A stretch of DNA of 64,000 bases from Nibrella saemangeumensis (GCF_039541915.1 NZ_BAABHD010000005.1:1-64000); one strand, 5' to 3'. Positions 16,310-25,316 are shown, counted from the first letter of the stretch. A program made the numbers and translations. Notes: generated by a model from the letters alone, not told the origin.

Positions 16310-17614
16310 ATGTCATCACCAGTATCCATTGTCTGGCTGCGCCGGGATCTGCGCCTGCACGATCAGGCCGCTTTGTATCATGGGCTCAAAAGCGGCCATC
16401 CGGTTATTCCCCTGTTTATCTTTGACCGGCTGATTCTGGACCCGCTGGAAGACCGGAGTGACCGCCGGGTAGCGTTTATTTATAAGCAAATCGTTTATTT
16501 GCGGGAGCAGTTGGCGCAGATGGGGGTACCCATGCTGGTGCGCTACGGTCGGCCGGTCGATGTCTGGAAACAACTCCTGGAGGAGTATCCAGTAGCGCAG
16601 GTATTTACCAACCACGACTATGAGATCTACGCCAAAGAGCGCGATATCATTATCCGCAACCTGCTGCACGACCGGGGTATCGGCTTCCATACCTCAAAAG
16701 ACCAGGCGATCTTTGACCGCGAGGAGGTTCTGACCGGTAATAAAACGCCCTACACTGTTTTCACCCCCTATAGCCGGCGCTGGCACCAACAGCTGAACGA
16801 CTTCTCCCTGAAGTCCTACCCCACCGGGAAATACGTTGCCAATTTCTGCAAAGCTGCGCCCTTACCACTCCCAACGCTACAGGAGATGGGGTTTGAGCCC
16901 GTCAACGAGTCGTTCCCCAGGCCAGCGGTCGATGAAGCGCTGTTGAAAGCCTATCAGAAAATGCGCGACTACCCGGCCCGCACCGGCACCAGCGAACTGG
17001 GCATTCACCTGCGGTTCGGCACCATCAGCATCCGGGAACTGGCCCGACAGGCGAGAGAGACCAGCCACACGTTCTTAAACGAACTATGCTGGCGGGACTT
17101 TTATTTTCAGGTGCTGCATCACTTTCCGCACGTAGAGCGGCACTCGTTCCGGCGCGAGTACGACAACATTCCCTGGCGGAACAACGAAGAAGAGTTTGAG
17201 CGCTGGTGTACCGGCCAGACTGGCTACCCCCTTGTGGATGCAGGCATGCGCCAGCTGAACGCCACGGGCTGGATGCATAACCGGGTGCGGATGATTACGG
17301 CCAGTTTTCTCTGCAAGCACCTGCTCATCGACTGGCGCTGGGGCGAAGCCTACTTTGCCAGAAAACTCCGTGACTACGACCTCTCCGCCAATAACGGCGG
17401 CTGGCAATGGGCGGCCGGCTCAGGCACCGATGCCGCTCCCTATTTCCGGGTGTTTAACCCAACCCTGCAAGCGCAAAAGTTCGATCCCAAAGGTGAATAT
17501 ATCCGAAAATGGATACCCGAGTTCAACAGCCTCAGCTACCCCGCTCCGATGGTAGACCATGCCTTTGCCCGCCAGCGAGCCATTGACACCTACCGGCGGG
17601 GACTTAAACCCTGA
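16310..17614 (+). CDS. phrB: Deoxyribodipyrimidine photolyase (class I cryptochrome/photolyase family)
   Basis: 434 residues. The N-terminal alpha/beta domain starts VSIVWLRRDLRLHDQAAL, the antenna-chromophore-binding domain of photolyases. The C-terminal FAD-binding helical domain contains LCWRDFYFQVL, GYPLVDAGMRQL, GWMHNRVRMITASFL and ANNGGWQWAAGSGTDAAPYF. The Asn in NNGGWQW, which contacts flavin N5 in CPD photolyases, is present, as are the electron-transfer tryptophans in this region. The enzyme repairs UV cyclobutane dimers using blue light. It is slightly shorter than the 470-residue E. coli enzyme but complete at both ends. Divergent from the isomerase gene across the palindrome at 16206. 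Confidence 0.93.
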   Translation: MSSPVSIVWLRRDLRLHDQAALYHGLKSGHPVIPLFIFDRLILDPLEDRSDRRVAFIYKQIVYLREQLAQMGVPMLVRYGRPVDVWKQLLEEYPVAQVFTNHDYEIYAKERDIIIRNLLHDRGIGFHTSKDQAIFDREEVLTGNKTPYTVFTPYSRRWHQQLNDFSLKSYPTGKYVANFCKAAPLPLPTLQEMGFEPVNESFPRPAVDEALLKAYQKMRDYPARTGTSELGIHLRFGTISIRELARQARETSHTFLNELCWRDFYFQVLHHFPHVERHSFRREYDNIPWRNNEEEFERWCTGQTGYPLVDAGMRQLNATGWMHNRVRMITASFLCKHLLIDWRWGEAYFARKLRDYDLSANNGGWQWAAGSGTDAAPYFRVFNPTLQAQKFDPKGEYIRKWIPEFNSLSYPAPMVDHAFARQRAIDTYRRGLKP

Positions 17615-17710
17615 CCGGCCCATCAGCCAATAAGGGCCATTGCATAAGGTAATCTGGTGCTGTAAAGGCAGAGTGAGTATTTTTGGAAAATACCCCTACC
17701 ATCCGGCAAC

Positions 17711-17932
17711 ATGAATGATCTCTTTCTGGTACGAGCCATCAACGAAGGCATACAGAATAACTTTACCAGCCTGGTCGACGCCGTTGTCTGCGCCCACAAA
17801 TCGGGTAAGGTGGTTGTTCACAGCAACAGCGGCAACTACTGGGTAGTTTCCTTCGCCAATGCGCTGGTGCTGGTCGAAGCCGGCTACTCAATAGCCTCTT
17901 TACCCGAGTCGCAATTGCAAGTGAACGAGTAA
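17711..17932 (+). CDS. Small conserved-looking hypothetical protein
   Basis: 73 residues with balanced composition (LVDAVVCAHKSGKVVVHS, SFANALVLVEAGYSIASL) and codon use like its neighbours, which argues it is real. No signal peptide, membrane segment or known motif. It ends 3 bp before the stop of the convergent response regulator gene at 17936. The function is unknown and a spurious frame cannot be excluded. Confidence 0.5.
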   Translation: MNDLFLVRAINEGIQNNFTSLVDAVVCAHKSGKVVVHSNSGNYWVVSFANALVLVEAGYSIASLPESQLQVNE

Positions 17933-17935
17933 GGA

Positions 17936-18328
17936 TCAGTTAAACCGCCCGGCGTATTTCTGGAAGATGTTATTGTATTCGGAGAACCGCTGGGGTTTGG
18001 TGATAAACAGAGCTGCCCCCAGGGTATTGGCCCGGTCTTTATCTACCTCGTTTGAGGAGGTAGTGAAGATGATGACGGGCACATCTTTCATAGCCTGATT
18101 GGCTTTCAGGTTGGTCAGCACTTCAAACCCGTCAATACCCGGCATATTCAGATCAAGAACGATCAGGGTAGGATTCGTGCGGGCCTGTCCGATCTGGCTA
18201 AGGAACGTACCTCCATCCTCAAAAGACTGGAGTTTGCAGTTCGTACAGTTACGGACGATCGTTTCCTCAATGAATAAACGATCATCCTCATCATCATCAA
18301 CAATGAAAACCTCAGATTCTCTTTTCAC
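17936..18328 (-). CDS. Single-domain response regulator (CheY-like receiver)
   Basis: 130 residues made only of a receiver domain. The acidic cluster VDDDEDDR is at residues 10-17, the phosphoacceptor Asp59 lies in VLDLNMPG, the Thr/Ser switch is in IIFTTSS and the conserved Lys is in FITKP. This Rcp1-like subclass (extended LNMPGIDGFEVL...IFTTSS) usually receives phosphate from a hybrid or phytochrome-like kinase. No output domain is present and no kinase gene is adjacent, so its partner lies elsewhere. Confidence 0.92.
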   Translation of the reverse strand: MKRESEVFIVDDDEDDRLFIEETIVRNCTNCKLQSFEDGGTFLSQIGQARTNPTLIVLDLNMPGIDGFEVLTNLKANQAMKDVPVIIFTTSSNEVDKDRANTLGAALFITKPQRFSEYNNIFQKYAGRFN

Positions 18329-18403
18329 TGATATAGCTGGTTAGAAGTGTTTCCTGCAATCGCGGTTTCCGGTCAAAACCGGCCCCCTAAACCCTTTTCT
18401 GAC

Positions 18404-18442
18404 TAAAAAGAAACCCGCTAATTAGTAAAAAACTAGCGGGTT
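18404..18442 (-). terminator. Intrinsic terminator after tRNA-Arg
   Basis: On the minus strand the arms AACCCGCTA and TAGCGGGTT (18434-18442 and 18412-18420) are followed by TCTTTTTAG. It sits immediately downstream of the tRNA. Confidence 0.75.
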
Positions 18443-18457
18443 ATACATGATTCTGTG

Positions 18458-18529
18458 TGCGCTCGAAGGGAGTCGAACCCCTATCTTCAGAACCGGAATC
18501 TGAAATTCTATCCATTGAACTACGAGCGC
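18458..18529 (-). tRNA. tRNA-Arg (anticodon CCG)
   Basis: A 72-nt cloverleaf on the minus strand: acceptor GCGCTCG/CGAGCGC, D-arm GTTCAATGGATAGAAT, anticodon stem TCAGA/TCTGA around loop TTCCGGT (anticodon CCG), and T-arm AGGGGTTCGACTCCCT-like with GTTCGAC. The discriminator base is A. The 3' CCA is not encoded. Confidence 0.95.
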
Positions 18530-18616
18530 ATTCCGGACAACCTTGCGGCTGAATTGGGATGCAAATATAATCCCCCTTTCAACAATTCGCAAGCTACTTT
18601 CCCGAAAAAAGTGCCT

Positions 18617-19294
18617 TTATACCTGTTCCAGCGTCTTGTAGTCCTGCACGATTTTCAGATAGAGCAAGTGACCAAGCACCCCATGAAGGTTACTGACCAG
18701 CCGCTGCGCTTCCGGAAAGCTGGTGACATACAGGTGCGTATGCTCGTTCTCCGACTCCTCACCGGTCGGGCGGTTGTGCAGAGCCTGTATCTCGCGGGCG
18801 GACATCCGGCGTTCGGTATAAAAGAAAAAAAGCGCTTCGTCACTGGTCGAGGTCGCCGAGTACAGGCCTTTCGGAAATAATTCCCGCAATTCGCCGGTGG
18901 TAACTACCAGACCGGTTTCTTCCTTCAGTTCACGGGCAGCGACTTCAATGGGTTCTTCGCCTTCGTCAATCATACCGGCCGGGTGTTCGTAGGTTTCCGA
19001 GCCGTCGCAGATGCGTCGCTGCCGCACCAGTAGCACTGACTTTTCCTCGGTTTCTTCATCAATCAGCACCACCAGCATGGATACGGCATGGCCTTTCAGC
19101 ATACAGACGGGCGGTAATTTAGTACCTTCGGGTGTTTCAGCCTCCACTTCAACCAGGGCGTAGAGTACCTTACCGTCCTGGGTGCGTTTGGTATACTTCT
19201 CATCAACCGAGCGGATTTTAACCTGGTTGGTCTCCAGCTTCTGCCGCCAGTTCTTATATTTCTCTGCTTCCTCTAACGCTTGCTTCTGTGCCAT
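18617..19294 (-). CDS. Nudix hydrolase (tandem copy, downstream)
   Basis: 225 residues from the ATG at 19294; that start is preferred because the homologous tandem neighbour begins in the same way (KKQEAL / QKQALEEAEKYKNW). The Nudix box is intact: G-x5-E-x7-REL-x-EE-x-GL in GMIDEGEEPIEVAARELKEE. The region before it (VLLVRQRRICDGSETYEHPA) resembles ADP-ribose/NDP-sugar pyrophosphatases, which hydrolyse nucleoside diphosphate-X using Mg ions. Substrate not assignable. It lies 40 bp downstream of a homologous gene, evidently a tandem duplication, and the two are probably cotranscribed. Confidence 0.9.
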   Translation of the reverse strand: MAQKQALEEAEKYKNWRQKLETNQVKIRSVDEKYTKRTQDGKVLYALVEVEAETPEGTKLPPVCMLKGHAVSMLVVLIDEETEEKSVLLVRQRRICDGSETYEHPAGMIDEGEEPIEVAARELKEETGLVVTTGELRELFPKGLYSATSTSDEALFFFYTERRMSAREIQALHNRPTGEESENEHTHLYVTSFPEAQRLVSNLHGVLGHLLYLKIVQDYKTLEQV

Positions 19295-19334
19295 ACTTCG
19301 CCTGTTTACCAGTCTGATTTTCAATCCACCATGC

Positions 19335-20015
19335 CTACAGCAGCCGCATTGTCTCAAAATCCCCCACCGTTTTCAGGTACAGGAAATGAATGAGCAACCC
19401 GTTTATGTTATTGACCAGTTTGTGGGCTTCGGGCAGTGTAGCCACTACGGTTGTAATGCGCTCAAACTCGGAGGCAACGCCCATGTTCTTGTGGTGAAAA
19501 CTCATGATCTCAGCGCGGACCATTTCTTTTTCAACAAAGAAGTAATGCATGGCCTCGTCGCTCGAGCCAGTACTGGGAAACCACAGCCTGTTGTTCAGTT
19601 TGGTCAGCTCCTCCGGGGTTACCTCTAGCCCAATCTCCTCCCCTACTTCGCGGGCACCTACCTCGGCTGGTTCATCGTCTACATCGACCATACCGGCCGG
19701 GTGCTCATAGGTCTGAGAACCATCGCAGACGCGTCGCTGCCGCACCAGTACCACAAATTTCTCCCGTGTATCTTTATCGACCAGCACCACCAGCACCGAT
19801 ACGGCATGGCCTTTCAGGAAAACAACCGGTGGTATTTTGTCACCTTCCGGCGTATCGGCATCAATGGTTAGCAGCGCAAAGAGCACTTCGCCATTGTGCC
19901 GCCGACGGACGTATTGTTCCTGTACGTCATTGAGCTTTATCCCGTTTATCTCCAGCTGTTGCCGCCAGAATCTGAATTTATGGGCATCGGTAAGGGCTTC
20001 CTGTTTTTTGGTCAT
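19335..20015 (-). CDS. Nudix hydrolase (tandem copy, upstream) with altered Nudix box
   Basis: 226 residues, alignable along its length with the gene at 18617 (shared FWRQQLE, GDKIPPVVFLKGHAVSVLVVL, RQRRVCDGSQTYEHPAGM). The Nudix box reads GMVDVDDEPAEVGAREVGEE then IGL. The first Glu of G-x5-E is Asp, while the catalytic REx-EE core is retained, so Mg binding is probably preserved. Function is inferred as NDP-X hydrolysis like its twin. It is the promoter-proximal gene of the pair. Confidence 0.88.
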   Translation of the reverse strand: MTKKQEALTDAHKFRFWRQQLEINGIKLNDVQEQYVRRRHNGEVLFALLTIDADTPEGDKIPPVVFLKGHAVSVLVVLVDKDTREKFVVLVRQRRVCDGSQTYEHPAGMVDVDDEPAEVGAREVGEEIGLEVTPEELTKLNNRLWFPSTGSSDEAMHYFFVEKEMVRAEIMSFHHKNMGVASEFERITTVVATLPEAHKLVNNINGLLIHFLYLKTVGDFETMRLL

Positions 20016-20052
20016 AACTGCGTTACTGTCTGAAGTGGTTATAGCTAATGGA

Positions 20053-20098
20053 AACGGCTTGCTGGCAAAGGTCGTTTAGCACCTGCCAACAAGCCGTT
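20053..20098. terminator. Long hairpin between S46 peptidase and Nudix genes
   Basis: Outer arms AACGGCTTG (20053-20061) and CAAGCCGTT (20090-20098), with inner complementary GGCA/TGCC and AGGT/ACCT segments. The position downstream of the minus-strand S46 gene suggests termination, but there is no strong T tract. Confidence 0.5.
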
Positions 20099-20184
20099 AA
20101 ACGCTGGATCTAGCTTCGCGGTTTTACTTTTCCGTCAGCCGGGCCGAAGATTACCCGACCGGCTTTGCGCCGGGAGATGGGCTA

Positions 20185-22293
20185 CTACTTTGTCGTTCCC
20201 ACCAGTTCCGTGATTAACCGATCTGCCTTGTAGATGTGCCGCATGGCCGCAATAATGCCGCCGGTATGCACCGAAATACAGCGGTTTACCTCTGGCACAA
20301 AGATGAATGAACCGGGCAGACTCTCCATATTTCCATCGAAGGCCAGGCCAACCGCTTCCCGGTTTTTGTTGATGATCGGGCTGCCGGAGTTACCACCAAT
20401 GATGTCATTGGTGGAGATAAAACACATCGGCTCACGGAGCAGGGCCATTGGCGGGTTTTTCCAGCGGTCGGGTAGCGCCCAGGGGGCTTTCCCGTTGAAG
20501 GAGTAGTACCGGTCGTATAATCCGGCATACGTAGTCATGATTGGGGCCTGAGTGCCGTTGTAGGGATAGCCTTTTACAACGCCATCGTTAATGCGTAGCG
20601 AGAAGGTTGCATCGGGCGGGAACCCGGTGCCGTATACATCGTACAGCAGCCGGCCGAGTTGCTGGCGCAGTACTTCCTGCCGGGTGCTGACCTGCCGGGC
20701 GGTGCCGCTGGCGGTCTGGTACCGTTTTACAGCCTGCCGGGCTACCTCCAGCAGCGGATCGTTAGACGTCGTAATCGTCATAGCGCCCTTGGTGATCAGC
20801 TCCTCAACAAAGGCCGGATTGGTCAGTTTGGTTTGCGACAGCAGGTACGCAGCCGCTTCTTTGGGTGACCGGCCTCCCAGGGCGGCTTTGACGTATGGGT
20901 CATTGATGCCCAGTGCCGTCTGCACCTCACTCAGGTGAGCAGCCAGGTACGCTTCTTCCAGCGATCTTGACTTCACCACGGGCGGCTCCAGCATGGTACG
21001 GATACGATCAGCCATCTGCGGCTGACCGTTGATAGCATCCCCGTACATGGCCAGCAGGTAGGCAAACGCGAGAACCTCCCCTTGTGCCAGCGGGTTGGGT
21101 GCCAGGTAGGTATTGTCGTTAAATACTTTCCGGAGTTGCCCCGTATTGGCCGACAGATCCTGCCAGACAGCCATGCGGTCAGTGGCTATGTTTTTGGTGC
21201 GGGCGTCGGCCTGGAACTGCCGTTCAAAGGCTGCCTTCCGGGACAGCAGGTACGGATCACGCAGTCCGGCCAGTTGCCCGCTGTAGGCTTTGTAGCTATT
21301 CTCAAAGCTGAATATTTCGTTTTGAATGCTGTCGTTTTTTGCCGTGGCATTATACGCCTGCAAGGCGCTGGACCGGTTGCGGAGCAGCTGAAGGATGTAC
21401 GGCATCCGGAAGTCGCGGTCGTATTCCAGTTCCGTCACGGTTTTCAGCCGCTCGGTATTGCCGGGGTTACCCGTGACGAAGACCGGCTCGCCATCGCGGA
21501 TACCATTCGGGTTAAATTTGAAATAGTGCGCCGTCCGCAGGGGCTTGCCATTATCATACACCCGGAAAAACGAACAATCCAGCGAATAACGCGGATACGT
21601 GAAGTTGTCCGGATCGCCCCCAAAAAAGCCCAGCTGCAATTCGGGCATAAAGACCAGGCGTACATCGTTATAGCGCTTAAAGCCGTACAGTGAGTACCGG
21701 CCGCCATTGTAAAAGGTAATGGTCTGCAGTTCCAGCCCTTTCCAGCCTTCGCGGTTCTGGTATTCTTTTTTTATGTCGTCAAACGCCTGCTCTCTGGCCT
21801 GCAACTGGGCCTGTTCGGCGGTGTTGGTCCCCATAGCCGACTGCACCCGGCTGGTAATATCCTCGATCCGCACCAGTTGATCGACAAACAGGCCCGGCAC
21901 CTTACGCTCCTCCGCTCCGGTTTTGGCAAAGAACCCTTTGTTGACCAGGTCTTCGCCCTTGCGCTGCACCCCCACGCCCGATTCGCGGGCGCAGTGGTGG
22001 TTGGTCATCACCAGGCCGTTGGGCGACACAAACGAAGCCGAACAATAATCGGCAAAGCGTAGCGATGCGAGCCGCACTTCCTCAAACCATTTATCGTCGG
22101 GAGTGAAGTTGTAGGTCTGGCGGAAATATTCCTTCGGCGGGTTGTCGAAGGTCCACATCTTGCCCATGTCGAAGCGCCCGGCTTTGACGGTATCCGGATT
22201 CAGGGTGGCCTGCTGGCTCTGGGCCGCAATGCTCAGTAAGCTAAGCAACAAGGCTCCGGTCAGCCTTGTTTTAGCGATCAGACGTTGACTCAT
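20185..22293 (-). CDS. S46-family dipeptidyl-peptidase (DPP7-like)
   Basis: 702 residues from the ATG at 22293; an upstream TTG is rejected because the ATG gives a clean signal peptide (LTGALLLSLLSIAAQSQ). Serine-protease-fold residues: His100 in VMTNHHCA, and Ser636 in GGNSGSP. The Gly 18 residues after the catalytic Ser (AFDGN) matches the Gly of DPP7 rather than the Arg of acidic-specific DPP11, so I infer preference for hydrophobic P1 residues. Periplasmic S46 enzymes release dipeptides from oligopeptides for uptake by asaccharolytic or proteolytic Bacteroidota. Monocistronic, minus strand. Confidence 0.92.
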   Translation of the reverse strand: MSQRLIAKTRLTGALLLSLLSIAAQSQQATLNPDTVKAGRFDMGKMWTFDNPPKEYFRQTYNFTPDDKWFEEVRLASLRFADYCSASFVSPNGLVMTNHHCARESGVGVQRKGEDLVNKGFFAKTGAEERKVPGLFVDQLVRIEDITSRVQSAMGTNTAEQAQLQAREQAFDDIKKEYQNREGWKGLELQTITFYNGGRYSLYGFKRYNDVRLVFMPELQLGFFGGDPDNFTYPRYSLDCSFFRVYDNGKPLRTAHYFKFNPNGIRDGEPVFVTGNPGNTERLKTVTELEYDRDFRMPYILQLLRNRSSALQAYNATAKNDSIQNEIFSFENSYKAYSGQLAGLRDPYLLSRKAAFERQFQADARTKNIATDRMAVWQDLSANTGQLRKVFNDNTYLAPNPLAQGEVLAFAYLLAMYGDAINGQPQMADRIRTMLEPPVVKSRSLEEAYLAAHLSEVQTALGINDPYVKAALGGRSPKEAAAYLLSQTKLTNPAFVEELITKGAMTITTSNDPLLEVARQAVKRYQTASGTARQVSTRQEVLRQQLGRLLYDVYGTGFPPDATFSLRINDGVVKGYPYNGTQAPIMTTYAGLYDRYYSFNGKAPWALPDRWKNPPMALLREPMCFISTNDIIGGNSGSPIINKNREAVGLAFDGNMESLPGSFIFVPEVNRCISVHTGGIIAAMRHIYKADRLITELVGTTK

Positions 22294-22369
22294 ATAGGAA
22301 TAATCAGGCAAACATAGTTTCTACACCAGTAGGGTAAATGTAAAACTTTCCGACATATGAAGAAATGAT

Positions 22370-23716
22370 TTACCCCATTTCGTTCTTCAGCATGAACTCC
22401 TGTGCCTGCTTATCGCCTGGCCTGACAAACGGCCGGATGATCAGCCGGGTACCTCGCTCGTAAGTAAAGAGCCGGTACATCCAGTTGGTTAGTACAATGA
22501 GTTTGCTTCGGAACCCAATGAGGTAGTAGATGTGGACCACCAGCCAGATAATCCAGGCAAAGAATCCGCTCAGATGGCGGTTACCCGGCAGATCGGCTAC
22601 GGCCCGGCTGCGGCCGATGATCGCCAGTGAACCTTTATCGAAATACTCGAACTCCTCCATTTTTTCGCCCCGGAGAGCCCGGTTCAGGTTTTTGGCCAGC
22701 AGCCGGCCCTGCTGAATAGCCGGTTGCGCCACACCCGGATGACCGTTGGGGTACTTATCGGTCTTCATCATGGCTATGTCGCCGATGGCGTAAATGTCTG
22801 GAAATCCTTCCACCTGATTGAAGCGGTTCACCAACACCCGGCCGCCCCGCGCGACCACTTCTTTCGGTAAGCCATCAATTAAAGCGCCCGTTACCCCAGC
22901 GGCCCAAACCACGGTATGCGACCGGATCTGCTCACCACCTTTGAGCGTAACCACTTCGCCATCGTACGCTTCAACCAGCGTATTCAGTTTGATATTAATC
23001 CCCATCTCGGTCAGATACTCGTGGGTCTTTTTGCTCGACTCCGGCGCCATCGGCGGCAGCACCCGGTCCAGCCCTTCGACGAGGTAGATGTTCATTTTGC
23101 TGAAATCCAGCCCTGGATAATCGCCCGGCAGCACGTGCTTACGCATTTCGGCCAGCGACCCGGCCAGTTCAACACCCGTCGGACCAGCACCGACAATCAC
23201 AAAATTGAGCAGCGCCTGCCGTATATCGGGGTCTTTGGTAATGCTGGCCTGCTCGAACGACTGCAGCAACTGACTGCGCAGGTTGAGCGCTTCGGGGATC
23301 GTCTTGAGCGGAAACGAGTATTTCTGTACCTGCTCGTTCCCAAAGAAATTGGCTTTCGTACCGGTGGCGATGATCAGGTGGTCGTACTTCAGTTCGCCGA
23401 TGAGCGTCACTACCGTTTTGGCTTGCGGATTGACGCCGGTTACCCGGACCAGCCGGAAATGGAAGTCTTTGTAATCTTCATCGAAGAGTTTCCGCAGCGG
23501 CTCGGCAATAGAATCGGGTTCCAGCCCGGCGGTAGCTACCTGATAAAGCAGCGGCCAGAAGCCGTGGTAGTTCTGCTTGTCGAACATCACGATCTGGAAA
23601 TCTTTATTATTGAGGTGTTTGGCGAGATTAATACCCCCAAACCCCCCGCCGATAATGACCACCCGAGGCTTGGTCGTATCCGGAATATTTAAGGAGAGGT
23701 TTTCAAACTTTAACAT
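22370..23716 (-). CDS. Type II NADH:quinone oxidoreductase (NDH-2)
   Basis: 448 residues. The FAD-binding Rossmann motif IIGGGFGGI is at residues 21-29, the NADH-binding GAGPTGVELAG lies near the middle, and YAIGDIAMM is the second FAD motif. The C-terminal part carries a hydrophobic, aromatic segment (FFAWIIWLVVHIYYLIGF) that anchors NDH-2 enzymes to the inner membrane. It passes electrons from NADH to menaquinone without pumping protons. It starts 77 bp after the S46 gene's upstream region on the same strand, but no functional link is apparent. Confidence 0.92.
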   Translation of the reverse strand: MLKFENLSLNIPDTTKPRVVIIGGGFGGINLAKHLNNKDFQIVMFDKQNYHGFWPLLYQVATAGLEPDSIAEPLRKLFDEDYKDFHFRLVRVTGVNPQAKTVVTLIGELKYDHLIIATGTKANFFGNEQVQKYSFPLKTIPEALNLRSQLLQSFEQASITKDPDIRQALLNFVIVGAGPTGVELAGSLAEMRKHVLPGDYPGLDFSKMNIYLVEGLDRVLPPMAPESSKKTHEYLTEMGINIKLNTLVEAYDGEVVTLKGGEQIRSHTVVWAAGVTGALIDGLPKEVVARGGRVLVNRFNQVEGFPDIYAIGDIAMMKTDKYPNGHPGVAQPAIQQGRLLAKNLNRALRGEKMEEFEYFDKGSLAIIGRSRAVADLPGNRHLSGFFAWIIWLVVHIYYLIGFRSKLIVLTNWMYRLFTYERGTRLIIRPFVRPGDKQAQEFMLKNEMG

Positions 23717-23968
23717 AAAAGCCGTTGATGTTATATTCGGGAATCAGTGGCTGACAGCCAGTTTAAGTATCTACCTGATTCCGATAGATTTGTTTATTAC
23801 CATAACTCCCAAAAGCCTAAAATGGCTAAAGGAATTACCAACGACCGTTACTACTTTTTCCTATTTTCAAATCCGGCAGAAATTAAATAACCGGCAACCA
23901 TGCAGCTTTAGACCAGTTCGTACCTATCTTTTGAAAACTGATTTGCCCTTTACGCAGACACGTCTCCG

Positions 23969-24751
23969 ATGTACAGCCTTATAACCCTGCTTCTGGCTTT
24001 GTTGCTTAACAGCACCGCACCTACTGATGATACGCCGGCAAAGCGTCGTACCAAGCAACGCGTCTACCGAACAGACCTCGGCGATCATATTGAAGAGATT
24101 ACCATGCACGACCGGCATGGGAAAGTAGCGACCGTCCGCTGTTTTGACAGAACCGGTCAGCGTTTATCCGAAATACACTACCAGGACTACCCGCTACGAC
24201 TCAGACACGGACAAACCCGGTTCTGGCATAGATCCGGACAGCTCCAGTTGGCATGTGACTTTAAGAAAAGCCAGTTTAATGGCCCTTTGGCCACATATTA
24301 TGAAGATGGTTCGCTGAAGCGCCGGGAACAGTACCGTAATGGTAAATTACGCACCAGTCAGTGCTTTTCGCAGGACGGCCAAGCCCAGCCATGTAAGCCT
24401 CTGTTGACCAATGTCGAATTTGCGGGAGGCCAGGCCGGGTTTGTCGCCTTTCTGCGTGACCGCCTGGACCACCGGCGGATTAATCTCGTTGATGCCCCGG
24501 CGTTTGTGACCCTGAGAGCTACGGTGCATAAGGATGGGACCCTATCGGGGCTTGGCACGCTGTATAATGTAACCCTGCGCCCGGAACCGGAACAGGTCCT
24601 GAATCAGCAGTTTGTCAATGCTATGGCCACTATGCCTCCCTGGAAGCCGGCCGAACTGGATAACATACCCATAGAAGCATATATACTGATAAGTGTTTCG
24701 TTGCGGAATGGGCATGTTCACCAGGTCCATTACGAGGTATATGCTTTTTGA
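23969..24751 (+). CDS. Exported protein with MORN/YwqK-like repeats and a TonB-C-like domain
   Basis: 260 residues. A short signal peptide (YSLITLLLALLLNSTAP) is followed by three to four MORN/YwqK-type repeats (about 60-130: LRHGQTRFWHRSGQLQLACD, NGPLATYYEDGSLKRREQY, NGKLRTSQCF). The C-terminal third (about 150-260) has the TonB-C pattern (LRATVHKDGTLSGLGTL, NAMATMPPWKPAELDNIP, ISVSLRNG). Similar combinations occur in Bacteroidota, where TonB-C-like domains need not energise a receptor. There is no N-terminal TonB transmembrane anchor, so a role as a true energy transducer is doubtful. Function unknown. Confidence 0.7.
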   Translation: MYSLITLLLALLLNSTAPTDDTPAKRRTKQRVYRTDLGDHIEEITMHDRHGKVATVRCFDRTGQRLSEIHYQDYPLRLRHGQTRFWHRSGQLQLACDFKKSQFNGPLATYYEDGSLKRREQYRNGKLRTSQCFSQDGQAQPCKPLLTNVEFAGGQAGFVAFLRDRLDHRRINLVDAPAFVTLRATVHKDGTLSGLGTLYNVTLRPEPEQVLNQQFVNAMATMPPWKPAELDNIPIEAYILISVSLRNGHVHQVHYEVYAF

Positions 24752-24779
24752 AGCGAAAAGCACTTGATGGTCAAATCCG

Positions 24780-25316
24780 CTACTTCAAACGCCCGACATA
24801 CAGCGACACGTTCAGACCAGCAAACGAACGTTTGGCATTCAGGTTGCCAAAGCCGGTAACGCCGATGCCTATATGTTTCAGGGAAGTAATGTAACGCACT
24901 TCGGCGGGTAGGCCTATTGTCTGGTACGGCACATACTCGTAAACCTGCCCCGTGCCCATAAGCGGATCAGGATCAGAAAACAGGTACTTACCCCGGTTGT
25001 TGCCCCAAACCCGGCTCAGACCGGCCGACATCCGGAACTTACCGATCCGCAGACCGTACAGCAGCCCTATCTCGCTTACCTTAATACCCGGTTCGACCAT
25101 TTGCATGAGTTCACCACTGACGGAATACCGGGCGGTAAGCACCGTGGGTATCTGGCTAAACTCATAACCGGCAGCCACCATGGCGCTGGGCAGGTGGGTT
25201 TTGCCCACGCCCCCGCTCAGCCAGAATTTGGGAGGAGAAGTGGTTTGGCCGTACGTACAGCTACCGGAAAGCAGAGAAAAGAAAAGTAATCCTTGTGTAA
25301 TCGTTTGTTTGCGCAT
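24780..25316 (-). CDS. Predicted outer-membrane beta-barrel-like protein, unknown function
   Basis: 178 residues with a signal peptide whose end contains SGSCTYGQ; a lipobox at Cys (LLSGSC) is possible. The rest alternates hydrophobic and polar residues in strand-like segments (VLTARYSVSGEL, GLLYGLRIGKFRMSAGLSRV, GLNVSLYVGRLK), compatible with a small barrel. Convergent with the gene at 23969 and separated by 28 bp. Its last codons and its upstream flank reappear as a fused fragment at 26453-26498, so this locus was once duplicated. I do not recognise a named family. Confidence 0.7.
   Translation of the reverse strand: MRKQTITQGLLFFSLLSGSCTYGQTTSPPKFWLSGGVGKTHLPSAMVAAGYEFSQIPTVLTARYSVSGELMQMVEPGIKVSEIGLLYGLRIGKFRMSAGLSRVWGNNRGKYLFSDPDPLMGTGQVYEYVPYQTIGLPAEVRYITSLKHIGIGVTGFGNLNAKRSFAGLNVSLYVGRLK

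Noticed and set aside
22916..23692. 258-codon plus-strand frame
   Set aside because: Antisense to NDH-2, with no recognisable features of its own; the NDH-2 frame carries FAD and NADH motifs.
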